From: Gammaproteobacteria bacterium UBA7449
Lineage (GTDB): Bacteria > Pseudomonadota > Gammaproteobacteria > Pseudomonadales > Pseudohongiellaceae
DNA: 61,272 nt
Direction: 5' to 3'
Assembly (NCBI GenBank): GCA_002477465.1
Contig: DLPV01000014.1
Location: forward strand, 1-61,272
Under the pieces are notes generated by a model that saw only the letters and a list, made by a program, of their open reading frames with translations, was not told the DNA's origin and did no database searches. Numbering within the stretch: position 1 is the stretch's first letter; every line of letters begins with the position of its first letter. Below, in pieces: positions 7,879-16,662 of this stretch. The translations under genes were made by a program, and so were the position numbers.

Positions 7879-7926
7879 TAAGGCAAGAGCCAGGAACGAG
7901 CCAGAAAATAGGCAGGAAAAAATATT

Positions 7927-8322
7927 ATGAGCATGTCCGATCCAATCGCAGATTTCTTGACCCGCATCCGTAATGCCCAGATGGCGCAGATGCCGGAAGT
8001 GAGCTGTCCTTCTTCGAAGATCAAAGTGGCACTTAGCGAAGTGCTGCAGGCAGAGGGTTATATTAATGGCTACGCAGTTCAGGATGTCGAAGGCAAGCCG
8101 GTACTGAATGTTGATCTAAAGTATTTTCAGGGTAAGCCTGTGATCGAAGAGATCAAACGTGCAAGCCGGCCTGGTCTGCGCAGTTATAAAGGTGCGGAAG
8201 ATATTCCAAAGAACCGGGCTGGATTGGGTATTGCCATCCTGTCAACTAACAAAGGATTAATGACTGACAAGCAAGCAACGGCCGCCGGTATTGGCGGAGA
8301 GGTGCTTTGCACCGTCTTCTAA
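7927..8322 (+). CDS. rpsH: 30S ribosomal protein S8
   Basis: Binds the central domain of 16S rRNA; in E. coli it is the repressor of the spc operon. The 131 residues begin MSMSDPIADFLTRIRN and end GIGGEVLCTVF, both family signatures. The initiation site has AGGA about 10 nt before the ATG. Confidence 0.98.
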   Translation: MSMSDPIADFLTRIRNAQMAQMPEVSCPSSKIKVALSEVLQAEGYINGYAVQDVEGKPVLNVDLKYFQGKPVIEEIKRASRPGLRSYKGAEDIPKNRAGLGIAILSTNKGLMTDKQATAAGIGGEVLCTVF

Positions 8323-8373
8323 GCAAGTGCTTGGAAAGTTAAGTCGGTAATCAGCAAATAGAGTGACCGTAAA

Positions 8374-8907
8374 ATGTCCAGAATAGCAAATGCGCCAGTA
8401 GCAATCCCAAAGGGTGTAGAAACAACACTGTCTGACACTGCTATTTCAGTGAAAGGTAGCAAGGGTAACCTCAACCTCGACCTGCACGAGTTGGTCGGCG
8501 TGTCTCAGGAAGGTGAGGAGCTGAAAGTAGCTGCCAAAAACCAGACTCGCCAGGCTGGCGCGCTGGCTGGAACCTTTCGCTCCTTGATCAATAACATGGT
8601 TATTGGTGTAAGTGAGGGTTTCCAAAAGAAGCTGGAGCTTCAGGGTGTTGGTTATCGTGCCAAGGCTCAGGGTAAGTCGTTAAACCTGACTCTGGGATAT
8701 TCCCACCCGATCAATTACTCACTGCCTGAAGGTGTCACAGCTGAGACACCTTCACAGACAGAGATCGTGGTCACCGGTGCTGACAAGCAGCTAGTGGGGC
8801 AGGTTGCAGCTGAGATTAGAGAATTTCGTCCGCCTGAGCCCTACAAAGGTAAAGGTGTCCGTTACGCGGATGAACGCGTATACCGTAAAGAAGCGAAGAA
8901 GAAGTAG
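8374..8907 (+). CDS. rplF: 50S ribosomal protein L6
   Basis: Two-domain protein near the sarcin-ricin loop and the factor-binding site. The 177 residues begin MSRIANAPVAIPKGVE and carry LELQGVGYRAKAQG in the second domain. The C-terminus PPEPYKGKGVRYADERV is the conserved L6 motif. Confidence 0.98.
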   Translation: MSRIANAPVAIPKGVETTLSDTAISVKGSKGNLNLDLHELVGVSQEGEELKVAAKNQTRQAGALAGTFRSLINNMVIGVSEGFQKKLELQGVGYRAKAQGKSLNLTLGYSHPINYSLPEGVTAETPSQTEIVVTGADKQLVGQVAAEIREFRPPEPYKGKGVRYADERVYRKEAKKK

Positions 8908-8918
8908 GTTTAAAGGCT

Positions 8919-9269
8919 ATGAACGTAAAGAAAGGTGCACGCCTTCGTCGTGCGAAGCGAGCCAGAGCCAAGATCAGCGAGCTGCGGATGAATCGTCTGT
9001 GTGTATTTCGCTCACCAAAGCATATCTACGCTCAGGTTATCTCACCGGAGGGCAACAAGGTTCTGGCCAGTGCCTCCACGGTTGAAAAAGAGAACCGCGA
9101 AAGCGCCACCGGTAACGTGGATGCAGCGGGCAAGGTCGGCAAGTTGATCGCCGAGCGAGCCAAGGCTGCTGGCGTTGAAAAAGTTGCGTTCGATCGTTCA
9201 GGTTATGCCTATCACGGTCGCATTAAGGCTCTAGCCGATGCGGCGCGCGAAGGCGGATTACAGTTTTAG
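8919..9269 (+). CDS. rplR: 50S ribosomal protein L18
   Basis: Binds 5S rRNA together with L5 and L25. The 116 residues start MNVKKGARLRRAKRARAKI. The C-terminal motif VAFDRSGYAYHGRIKALADAAREGGL is characteristic. It follows rplF after 11 nt. Confidence 0.98.
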   Translation: MNVKKGARLRRAKRARAKISELRMNRLCVFRSPKHIYAQVISPEGNKVLASASTVEKENRESATGNVDAAGKVGKLIAERAKAAGVEKVAFDRSGYAYHGRIKALADAAREGGLQF

Positions 9270-9295
9270 GAAGGTTTTAAAAAAGGTTTTTTAAT

Positions 9296-9805
9296 ATGGC
9301 ATTTAAAGACGAGCCAGGAAAAAACGAAGAAGGCCTGCAAGAGAAGCTCATTCAGGTTAATCGTGTTGCTAAGGTGGTTAAAGGTGGTCGCATCTTTGGT
9401 TTCACCGCGTTGACAGCTGTCGGCGATGGCAATGGCCGTGTGGGTTTTGGTCGCGGTAAAGCGCGCGAAGTGCCTTTGGCTATTCAGAAGGCCATGGAGT
9501 CTGCTCGCCGCAACATGATCAGCGTTGATCTTGATGGCCACACGTTGCAGTACCCTATTAAAGCTCGTCATGGTGCCTCAAAGGTATACATGCAGCCAGC
9601 TTCTGAGGGTACCGGCGTAATTGCAGGTGGAGCAATGCGCGCCATCCTGGAACTTGCAGGTGTGCAGAATGTATTAGCTAAGTGCTACGGCTCAACTAAC
9701 CCAGTGAACGTTGTTTATGCCACGTTTAAAGGGTTGCGCGACATGCGATCTCCTGACGATATTGCAGCCAAGCGCGGTAAGTCAGTTGAGGAAATAGCAG
9801 GATAG
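9296..9805 (+). CDS. rpsE: 30S ribosomal protein S5
   Basis: Takes part in decoding fidelity and in the mRNA entry tunnel. The 169 residues include the dsRNA-binding-type segment LIQVNRVAKVVKGGR and VGDGNGRVGFGRGKAREV. Length matches the family. A 115-nt spacer without a gene follows before rpmD, which is long for this position. Confidence 0.98.
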   Translation: MAFKDEPGKNEEGLQEKLIQVNRVAKVVKGGRIFGFTALTAVGDGNGRVGFGRGKAREVPLAIQKAMESARRNMISVDLDGHTLQYPIKARHGASKVYMQPASEGTGVIAGGAMRAILELAGVQNVLAKCYGSTNPVNVVYATFKGLRDMRSPDDIAAKRGKSVEEIAG

Positions 9806-9920
9806 TCAGCAAGATACGCAGCAAAAAAGATTCGCAAGCCAATCGCCCCTTCGATTACGAATACGAGGCGTGGTCTGCGACCGAGATTCACAAATAGTTT
9901 AAAGACAGTAGTAAAAGACG

Positions 9921-10106
9921 ATGGCCAAAGCTAAAGAGACAGTAAAAGTAACGCTGGTTAGAAGCCCTATCGGCTCTCAACCCAAGCACAAGGCTTGCTT
10001 ACAGGGTCTGGGTCTGCGTCGTATGCACCAGACTGTTGAATTGGAAGACACTCCGGCAACTCGTGGCATGATCAATAAGATCAGCTACATGCTTTCGGTA
10101 GAGTGA
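9921..10106 (+). CDS. rpmD: 50S ribosomal protein L30
   Basis: Small protein of the large subunit. The 61 residues include VTLVRSPIGSQPKHKACLQGLGLRR, a clear L30 pattern, and MINKISYMLSVE at the end. The ATG lies 115 nt after rpsE, in the usual gene order. Confidence 0.97.
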   Translation: MAKAKETVKVTLVRSPIGSQPKHKACLQGLGLRRMHQTVELEDTPATRGMINKISYMLSVE

Positions 10107-10199
10107 GTTGAGGAATGCTTGAATAAGCATACGGGACGCACGACGAACTGAACGAGCAGATAGCTCTGGAAATAGCTGAACAGGATCAGGTAGAAGACA

Positions 10200-10700
10200 A
10201 TGCAACTTAACGATTTAAGCCCAGCAGCAGGCAGCACCAAAGCCAAAAAGCGTGTCGGTCGTGGTATCGGTTCCGGTTGGGGTAAGACCTGTGGCAGTGG
10301 ACACAAAGGTCAGAAGTCACGCAGTGGCGGTACCGTAAGGCCAGGTTTCGAAGGCGGTCAGATGCCATTGCAGATGCGTCTGCCTAAGTATGGTTTCTCC
10401 TCTCGCGTTGGTCGTATCACCGCTGAAATTCGCAGCGGCGAATTGAATAAGGTCGATGGCGATGTGGTGAATCTCGAGACTCTGCGTAAAGCTGGTTTGA
10501 TCAATGCGAGCATCAAGCGCGTCAAGGTCATGCTTTCCGGTGAGGTGACTCGCAAGCTAACTGTCGAAGGCATTCGCGTGAGCAAGGGTGCTAAAGAGGC
10601 GGTTGAGAAGGCAGGTGGTAGCGTTGTTGAAGCGGTGGTCGAGGAAAAGTCCGCGAAGCTGGCCAAGAAAGAAAAGCCCGTTGCTGAAAGCAGCGAGTAA
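10200..10700 (+). CDS. rplO: 50S ribosomal protein L15 with a C-terminal extension
   Basis: Late-assembly protein of the large subunit. The N-terminus MQLNDLSPAAGSTKAKKRVGRGIGSG and the following GKTCGSGHKGQKSR are characteristic. The product is 166 residues against about 144 in E. coli. The extra C-terminal stretch (from about residue 145) is rich in Lys, Glu and Ala. Confidence 0.97.
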   Translation: MQLNDLSPAAGSTKAKKRVGRGIGSGWGKTCGSGHKGQKSRSGGTVRPGFEGGQMPLQMRLPKYGFSSRVGRITAEIRSGELNKVDGDVVNLETLRKAGLINASIKRVKVMLSGEVTRKLTVEGIRVSKGAKEAVEKAGGSVVEAVVEEKSAKLAKKEKPVAESSE

Positions 10701-10793
10701 AATTACACAGTGATAACCCTGGTATTTAGGTAATAGGGTCATGCATTGATGGTGCGAACTCGCACATAAAGATTTAGTAAATAGATTACGAAA

Positions 10794-12119
10794 ATGGCAA
10801 ATAAACCAAACATTAATCCAGAAAACATAGGCGCGGGGCTCGGTGAGCTCAAGTCACGTCTGTTCTTCCTGTTGTTTGCCATATTCGTTTATCGGATAGG
10901 TACGCACATCCCCGTTCCTGGTATTGATCCTCTGCAGCTGCAGGCTTTCTTTACCCAAAACGAAGGGACTTTCGCTGACCTGTTCAATATGTTCTCTGGT
11001 GGTGCACTGGAACGTATGAGTATCGTGGCCCTGGGCATCATGCCCTACATTTCTGCCTCGATCATTATGCAGCTTCTTACTGCAGTAAGTCCGCAACTGG
11101 ACCAACTCAAGAAAGAAGGCGAATCAGGTCGTCGCAAAATCACCCAGTACACGCGCTACGGTGCATTGGTGCTAGCGACTGTGCAGGGCACTGGTATGAC
11201 TGTTGGTCTGCTGGCACCCATGGCCTACAGCCCAGGAATCGCCTTTAACCTGACAGCAATAATTTCCTTGGTTACCGGCGCCATGTTTTTGATGTGGCTG
11301 GGTGAGCAGATTACCGAAAAGGGCATCGGAAACGGTATTTCCATGCTGATCTTTGCTGGCATCGTGGCAGGCTTCCCGGCGGCTGTAGGCACTTCATTGA
11401 CCCAAGCCTATGAGGGCCAAATTAGCGGCGTCCTGTTATTAGTTGTTGGTTTGATCGCGATTGGCGTGGTTGCTTGCATTGTTTACGTGGAGCGTGCTCA
11501 GCGTCGCATCACCGTTAACTACGCCAAGCGCCAGCAGGGTCGTAAAATGTATCAGGCGCAGGCTAGCCATCTGCCGCTCAAGATAAACATGGCTGGTGTT
11601 ATCCCTGCGATCTTCGCCAGCAGTATTCTGCTGTTCCCGGCGTCTCTGGGACAGTGGTTTGGACAATCGGAAGGTGCCGAATGGCTCCAGGATCTGGCTC
11701 TGCTTATTGGTCCAGGACAGCCGCTTTACATCATCATCTTCAGCGCAATGATTATTTTCTTCTGCTTCTTCTATACCGCGTTGACTTTTAATCCGCGGGA
11801 AGTGGCCGAAAACCTGAAGCGATCTGGCGCATTTATTCCGGGTATTCGCCCTGGAGAACAGACGGCCAAGTATATCGACGGAGTAATTACCCGCTTGACC
11901 ATGTTCGGTGCGGTCTACATTACCTTGGTTTGCTTGCTACCTAACTTCATGCAGATGCTGGCGAATGTGCCATTCAATCTGGGTGGAACGGCACTGTTGA
12001 TCTCGGTTGTGGTCACCATGGACTTTTGGTCCCAGGTGCAGTCACACCTGATGTCTCATCAGTACGATTCACTGATGAAGAAGTCCAAGCTCGGTAACTA
12101 CGGACGCAGCGGTGTATAA
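10794..12119 (+). CDS. secY: Protein translocase subunit SecY
   Basis: Channel of the Sec translocon in the inner membrane, working with SecE, SecG and SecA. The 441 residues show about ten membrane segments and the typical RIGTHIPVPGID start region. The basic loop YAKRQQGRKMYQAQASHLPLK precedes the middle segments. Length and position after rplO are standard. The spacer to rpmJ is 71 nt. Confidence 0.98.
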   Translation: MANKPNINPENIGAGLGELKSRLFFLLFAIFVYRIGTHIPVPGIDPLQLQAFFTQNEGTFADLFNMFSGGALERMSIVALGIMPYISASIIMQLLTAVSPQLDQLKKEGESGRRKITQYTRYGALVLATVQGTGMTVGLLAPMAYSPGIAFNLTAIISLVTGAMFLMWLGEQITEKGIGNGISMLIFAGIVAGFPAAVGTSLTQAYEGQISGVLLLVVGLIAIGVVACIVYVERAQRRITVNYAKRQQGRKMYQAQASHLPLKINMAGVIPAIFASSILLFPASLGQWFGQSEGAEWLQDLALLIGPGQPLYIIIFSAMIIFFCFFYTALTFNPREVAENLKRSGAFIPGIRPGEQTAKYIDGVITRLTMFGAVYITLVCLLPNFMQMLANVPFNLGGTALLISVVVTMDFWSQVQSHLMSHQYDSLMKKSKLGNYGRSGV

Positions 12120-12190
12120 AGCGAGTTTCTTGATAGAAAAAACGATTTTAAGACTTGAGTGTGCAAAGCACACCTGGTTGGAGAAGAGCG

Positions 12191-12307
12191 ATGAAAGTAA
12201 GAGCATCAGTAAAAAAAATCTGCCGCAACTGCAAAGTGATTAAGCGTAACGGTTCGGTTCGAGTTATTTGTAGTGCAGAGCCTCGACACAAGCAGCGTCA
12301 GGGCTAA
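12191..12307 (+). CDS. rpmJ: 50S ribosomal protein L36
   Basis: Smallest ribosomal protein, 38 residues, easily missed by length filters. The product begins MKVRASVKKICRNCKVIKR. Cys11, Cys14, Cys27 and His33 form the zinc-ribbon site of the zinc-containing form. GGAG lies before the ATG. It sits between secY and rpsM as usual. Confidence 0.97.
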   Translation: MKVRASVKKICRNCKVIKRNGSVRVICSAEPRHKQRQG

Positions 12308-12335
12308 GCACAAAGTATAGGAACGGAGTAGATCT

Positions 12336-12692
12336 ATGGCACGTATTGCCGGGGTTAACATACCAGACAACAAACATATCGTGGTTTCACTGCGGTATGT
12401 GTTTGGTATTGGTCCAACTACAGCACAGCAAATCTGTGATGCAACAGGTATTGCACCCTCCACCAAGACGTCTGAATTGAGCCCAGAACAGCTCGACGAA
12501 GTACGTGCGGAAGTTGCGAAACTGCCCACCGAGGGTGACCTGCGTCGCGAGATTTCCATGAACATCAAGCGATTGATGGACCTGGGCTGCAATCGTGGTA
12601 TTCGTCATCGCCGCAATCTACCGGTGCGCGGACAGCGGACCAAGACCAATGCCCGAACACGCAAAGGTCCCAGAAAACCGATTCGTAAGTAA
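12336..12692 (+). CDS. rpsM: 30S ribosomal protein S13
   Basis: Head protein contacting P-site tRNA and L5 across the subunit bridge. The 118 residues begin MARIAGVNIPDNKHIV. GCNRGIRHRRNLPVRGQRTKTNARTRKG near the C-terminus is the family signature, given here in parts. First gene of the classical alpha block. Confidence 0.98.
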   Translation: MARIAGVNIPDNKHIVVSLRYVFGIGPTTAQQICDATGIAPSTKTSELSPEQLDEVRAEVAKLPTEGDLRREISMNIKRLMDLGCNRGIRHRRNLPVRGQRTKTNARTRKGPRKPIRK

Positions 12693-12760
12693 AAGTTATT
12701 CATTAGTGAGACTGTAAAGATACTCCCATAACGATTAAGTCGGAGTACTTGGAAATAAAC

Positions 12761-13150
12761 ATGGCTACAGCTAAATCAGGCAAGAAGAAAGCGCGCACTA
12801 CCGTCATCGATGGTATGGCGTTCATCCATGCTTCATTCAATAACACGATCATTACGATTACAGATCGTCAGGGGAACGCGCTTTCCTGGGCCACCGCAGG
12901 TGGATCCGGATTCCGTGGCTCCAGAAAGTCCACACCTTTTGCTGCCCAGGTGGCGGCCGAGAAGGCTGGCAAAGCTGCAATTGAAGGCTATGGCCTGAAA
13001 AACCTGGACGTGAGAGTAAATGGCCCAGGCCCAGGCCGCGAGTCTGCGGTGCGCGCATTGAATGGCTGTGGCTTGAAGATCAGCAACATCACAGATGTCA
13101 CTCCAATACCTCACAATGGTTGCCGACCGCCCAAGAAGCGGCGAGTGTAA
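12761..13150 (+). CDS. rpsK: 30S ribosomal protein S11
   Basis: Platform protein near the E-site. Start chosen at ATG 12761 (MATAKSGKKKARTT), which gives 129 residues, equal to E. coli S11. A TTG at 12749 would add four residues. GSGFRGSRKSTPFAAQ and the C-terminal PIPHNGCRPPKKRRV are signatures. Confidence 0.98.
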   Translation: MATAKSGKKKARTTVIDGMAFIHASFNNTIITITDRQGNALSWATAGGSGFRGSRKSTPFAAQVAAEKAGKAAIEGYGLKNLDVRVNGPGPGRESAVRALNGCGLKISNITDVTPIPHNGCRPPKKRRV

Positions 13151-13165
13151 ACTAGGAGAAAAAGT

Positions 13166-13786
13166 ATGGCCCGTTATTTAGGCCCTAAGTGCAAACTGGC
13201 TCGTCGGGAAGGTACAGACCTGTTCCTGAAGAGCGGTGTGCGCCCTATAGACAGTAAGTGCAAAGTTGAGACCATCCCAGGTCAGCACGGTCAGCGTCGT
13301 GGTCGTCTGTCTGACTACGGTGTGCAACTGCGCGAAAAGCAAAAGGTTCGTCGTACCTATGGTGTGCTCGAGAAGCAGTTCCGTAGCTACTACAAGGAAG
13401 CCGCTCGTCGTAAAGGCGCAACCGGTGAAAACCTGCTGCAATTGCTGGAGTGTCGTTTGGACAACGTGGTTTACCGCATGGGTTTTGGTTCTACCAGAGC
13501 TGAATCCCGTCAGCTGGTGTCTCACAAGTCCATTCTTGTGAATGGCTCGGTAGTCAATGTGCCTTCGTTCCAGATAAATGAAGGCGACGTAGTTTCCATA
13601 CGAGAAAAAGCGAAGCAGCAATTACGAATCAAATCTGCATTGGAACTTGCAGCTCAGCGTAGCGACATAGACTGGGTCTCAGTCGACATGTCCAAACTGG
13701 AAGGTCAGTTTACGCGCAAGCCGGATCGAGCTGATCTGCCGTCAGAGATCAATGAAAATCTGATCGTTGAGCTTTATTCCAAGTAG
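13166..13786 (+). CDS. rpsD: 30S ribosomal protein S4
   Basis: Nucleates small-subunit assembly; in E. coli it represses the alpha operon through a pseudoknot before rpsM. The 206 residues begin MARYLGPKCKLARREGTDL, and the S4 RNA-binding domain starts near residue 96 (RLDNVVYRMGF). Length is standard. A TAGGAG site lies before the ATG. Confidence 0.98.
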   Translation: MARYLGPKCKLARREGTDLFLKSGVRPIDSKCKVETIPGQHGQRRGRLSDYGVQLREKQKVRRTYGVLEKQFRSYYKEAARRKGATGENLLQLLECRLDNVVYRMGFGSTRAESRQLVSHKSILVNGSVVNVPSFQINEGDVVSIREKAKQQLRIKSALELAAQRSDIDWVSVDMSKLEGQFTRKPDRADLPSEINENLIVELYSK

Positions 13787-13814
13787 TGTCCAAACACAGA
13801 AAGGGTGACTATAC

Positions 13815-14813
13815 ATGCAAATTTCTTTATCTGATTTCCTGACACCGCAAGTGATACAGGTCGATGAATTCGACAAGTGCCATTCAAAGGTTGTATTGGA
13901 GCCGCTAGAGCGTGGTTTCGGGCATACCCTGGGGAATGCACTGCGCCGAATTCTCCTGTCATCCATGCCTGGTTGTGCGGTTGAAGAAGTAGAAATTGAC
14001 GGGGTTGTGCACGAATACAGCACCATTGAAGGTGTCCGCGAAGACGTGATTGAAATCCTGCTGAACCTGAAAGGGATAGCAGTGGTTCTTAACAACCGCG
14101 ACGAAGCGATTTTAAACCTGAGCAAGAAGGGTGCTGGTACAGTCACAGCGGGTGATATTGAACTAGATCACGATGTTGAAATCGTAAATCCTGATCACGT
14201 CATCGCAAACCTGAACAATAACGGCGAGCTAAATATGCGCATTACTGTGCGTAAGGGTCGGGGATATTCTCCTGCCGACAGCCGCATTGCCGACGAAGAA
14301 GAAACGCGCGCGGTAGGTAAACTGTTGATGGATGCCTCTCATAGCCCTGTGGTTCGCGTTTCCTACTCAGTGGAGAATGCCCGCGTTGAGCAGCGCACTG
14401 ACCTAGACAAGCTGATCATTGATCTTGAGACCAATGGCACTATCGATCCCGAGGAAGCTATTCGTCGCGCTGCTACTATTCTGCAGCATCAGCTGAGCGT
14501 TTTCGTAGATCTGCAAAGCGAAATCATTGCTGAACCAGAAGAGCACGAGGACGAGATAGATCCTATACTTCTGCGTCCAGTAGACGACCTTGAACTGACG
14601 GTTCGTTCTGCGAACTGCCTGAAGGCAGAAGATATTTATTATATTGGCGACCTGATTCAGCGCACTGAAGTTGAGTTGTTGAAGACGCCTAATCTGGGTA
14701 AGAAGTCTCTGACTGAGATTAAAGATGTGTTGGCAACACGCGGCCTGTCACTGGGTTTGCGTCTGGAAAACTGGCCACCATCCAGCCTCAAGTCAGACGA
14801 TCGCGCTGCTTGA
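13815..14813 (+). CDS. rpoA: RNA polymerase alpha subunit
   Basis: Scaffold for RNA polymerase assembly and contact point for activators. The 332-residue product has the N-terminal assembly domain (LEPLERGFGHTLGNALRRILL near residues 32-52, shown in part here). The C-terminal domain (VDDLELTVRSANCL, then PNLGKKSLTEIKDVL) binds UP elements. Length is normal. Confidence 0.98.
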   Translation: MQISLSDFLTPQVIQVDEFDKCHSKVVLEPLERGFGHTLGNALRRILLSSMPGCAVEEVEIDGVVHEYSTIEGVREDVIEILLNLKGIAVVLNNRDEAILNLSKKGAGTVTAGDIELDHDVEIVNPDHVIANLNNNGELNMRITVRKGRGYSPADSRIADEEETRAVGKLLMDASHSPVVRVSYSVENARVEQRTDLDKLIIDLETNGTIDPEEAIRRAATILQHQLSVFVDLQSEIIAEPEEHEDEIDPILLRPVDDLELTVRSANCLKAEDIYYIGDLIQRTEVELLKTPNLGKKSLTEIKDVLATRGLSLGLRLENWPPSSLKSDDRAA

Positions 14814-14847
14814 TCATAGCGGCAATAGAGATAAAAGGTAGAGAGTT

Positions 14848-15258
14848 ATGCGTCATCGACAAAGCGGTCGCCAACTAAATCGCAATAGTTCCCATAGAAC
14901 GGCCATGTTTCGTAACATGACTTCTTCACTGGTTGAACACGAAATTATCAAGACTACCTTAGTGAAAGCTAAGGAATTGCGCATGGTGGCGGAGCCATTA
15001 ATCACTCTGGCTAAGAAAGACAGCGTGGCAAATCGTCGGCTGGCCTTTAGCCGTACACGCAATAAAGCGACAGTAGGCAAGTTGTTCGATGAGCTCGGGC
15101 CACGCTATGCCGAACGTCCCGGCGGGTACATCCGTATCCTCAAATGTGGTGAGCGCGCGGGCGATAAGGCACCAATGGCCTATGTTGAGCTGGTTGATCG
15201 ACCGCAGGTCGACACCAGCGACTACGAAAACGATGTAGAAGTAGCTGAAGACGAATAG
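14848..15258 (+). CDS. rplQ: 50S ribosomal protein L17
   Basis: Large-subunit protein near the tunnel exit, last gene of the cluster. The 136 residues begin MRHRQSGRQLNRNSSHR. An acidic tail (YENDVEVAEDE) follows the usual core. The gene is followed by a hairpin and an intrinsic terminator. Confidence 0.98.
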   Translation: MRHRQSGRQLNRNSSHRTAMFRNMTSSLVEHEIIKTTLVKAKELRMVAEPLITLAKKDSVANRRLAFSRTRNKATVGKLFDELGPRYAERPGGYIRILKCGERAGDKAPMAYVELVDRPQVDTSDYENDVEVAEDE

Positions 15259-15270
15259 CGGCATTACACT

Positions 15271-15297
15271 GTAGAGGACCAATATTTAATCCTCTAC
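15271..15297 (+). other. Hairpin after rplQ
   Basis: GTAGAGGA/TCCTCTAC pair with an 11-nt AT-rich loop. There is no T-run, so it is likely a 3'-end stabilising or processing structure ahead of the true terminator. Confidence 0.5.
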
Positions 15298-15308
15298 CTG
15301 GCAAATCC

Positions 15309-15361
15309 AAACCCGATCATCTTCACGGTGCCTCAAGGTCCACAAGATGGTCGGGTTTTTT
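15309..15361 (+). terminator. Intrinsic terminator of the ribosomal protein cluster
   Basis: A 14-bp stem AACCCGATCATCTT/AAGATGGTCGGGTT with one non-Watson-Crick pair is followed by T-rich sequence (356-361). It lies about 50 nt after rplQ and separates the cluster from the following aminotransferase. Confidence 0.88.
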
Positions 15362-15381
15362 AATTCGTGAGATTCAAGCAG

Positions 15382-16557
15382 ATGACTGATTCATTCCACC
15401 CTCCGGTTCGTACGCTCATGGGTCCTGGCCCATCCGATGTTAATCCCCGTATCCTGGAGGCACTTTCACGACCGACTATTGGTCACCTGGACCCCGCTTT
15501 TATCCGCATGATGGATGAACTTAAAGGCTTATTGCAGTATGCCTTCAGGACTAATAACGACCTGACTATACCAGTCTCTGCGCCTGGGTCCGCAGGCATG
15601 GAGTGCGTGTTTACCAATCTAGTAGAACCAGGCGACAAGGTGATTATCTGCCAGAACGGGGTGTTTGGTGGGCGCATGCAGGAAAACGTTGAGCGCTGTG
15701 GCGGAACAGCAATCATGGTGATAGATGATTTCGGCAAGCCGGTTGACTTGGATAAAACTGAAGCTGCCTTAAAGCAGCACCCTGACGCCATTGCGCTGGC
15801 ATTTGTGCACAGCGAGACATCTACGGGCGTCCGCAGTGATGCCGAGGCCCTGTGCCGACTGGCGAATGTTCATGACTGTCTGGCGATAGTGGATGCTGTG
15901 ACGACTCTGGCTGGTATCCAATTAGAGGTCGATGAATGGGGCATAGACGCTATTTATTCCGGCACTCAGAAGTGTTTGTCCTGTGTGCCGGGTTTATCTC
16001 CGGTTAGTTTTTCGGCCCGAGCCGCTGATAGAATCAAGCATCGCAGGCACAAGGTGCAAAGCTGGTTCCTGGATACAAATCTGGTGATGGGTTACTGGGG
16101 AGCCGATGCCAAGCGCTCCTACCACCATACAGCACCGGTAAATTCTCTTTATGCCCTGCACGAATCTCTGGTCATTCTTCAGGAAGAAGGTTTGGAGAAA
16201 TCATGGCAGCGACACCGCCAAAATCACCTGGCTCTGGTGGCCGGCCTGGAAAGCCTGGGTTTGGGATTCGTTGTGGAGGAAAGCAGCCGACTTCCTCAGT
16301 TGAACGCCGTTTCCTTTCCAGAGTCCATTGATGATGGTGCCGTGCGAGCTGCATTGCTAGAGCAATACAGCCTTGAAATAGGCGCAGGCTTAGGCGCCCT
16401 GGCTGGCAAAGTCTGGCGAATCGGACTTATGGGCTATGCCAGCAATCGTAAGAACGTGAATTTTTGCATCTCCGGGTTGGGTAATGTGCTTAATGCGCAG
16501 GGACATAGTTGCGATGTCAGCCAGGCTGTTGCAAAGGCTGAAGCGACTTATTCGTAG
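15382..16557 (+). CDS. Class V aminotransferase, alanine-glyoxylate / serine-pyruvate type
   Basis: A PLP enzyme that probably transfers an amino group from alanine or serine to glyoxylate or pyruvate in the cytoplasm. The 391 residues (from MTDSFHPP; an upstream GTG at 15367 adds five) include LMGPGPSDVNPRIL near the start. The PLP lysine is expected at K197 in YSGTQKCLSCVPG. SAPGSAGME around residue 67 is also family-typical. No clear ribosome site is seen. It sits directly after the ribosomal terminator. Exact substrate cannot be read from the sequence. Confidence 0.85.
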   Translation: MTDSFHPPVRTLMGPGPSDVNPRILEALSRPTIGHLDPAFIRMMDELKGLLQYAFRTNNDLTIPVSAPGSAGMECVFTNLVEPGDKVIICQNGVFGGRMQENVERCGGTAIMVIDDFGKPVDLDKTEAALKQHPDAIALAFVHSETSTGVRSDAEALCRLANVHDCLAIVDAVTTLAGIQLEVDEWGIDAIYSGTQKCLSCVPGLSPVSFSARAADRIKHRRHKVQSWFLDTNLVMGYWGADAKRSYHHTAPVNSLYALHESLVILQEEGLEKSWQRHRQNHLALVAGLESLGLGFVVEESSRLPQLNAVSFPESIDDGAVRAALLEQYSLEIGAGLGALAGKVWRIGLMGYASNRKNVNFCISGLGNVLNAQGHSCDVSQAVAKAEATYS

Positions 16558-16662
16558 ATACTGACTCTTCAACAAATCCTGATTTGCGCCGCTCGCGGCG
16601 TCGCTCCGCTCATACAGCCCGCTGTTCGAATCCAGGACAGCTCGCCTAACTCGTGAACGAGT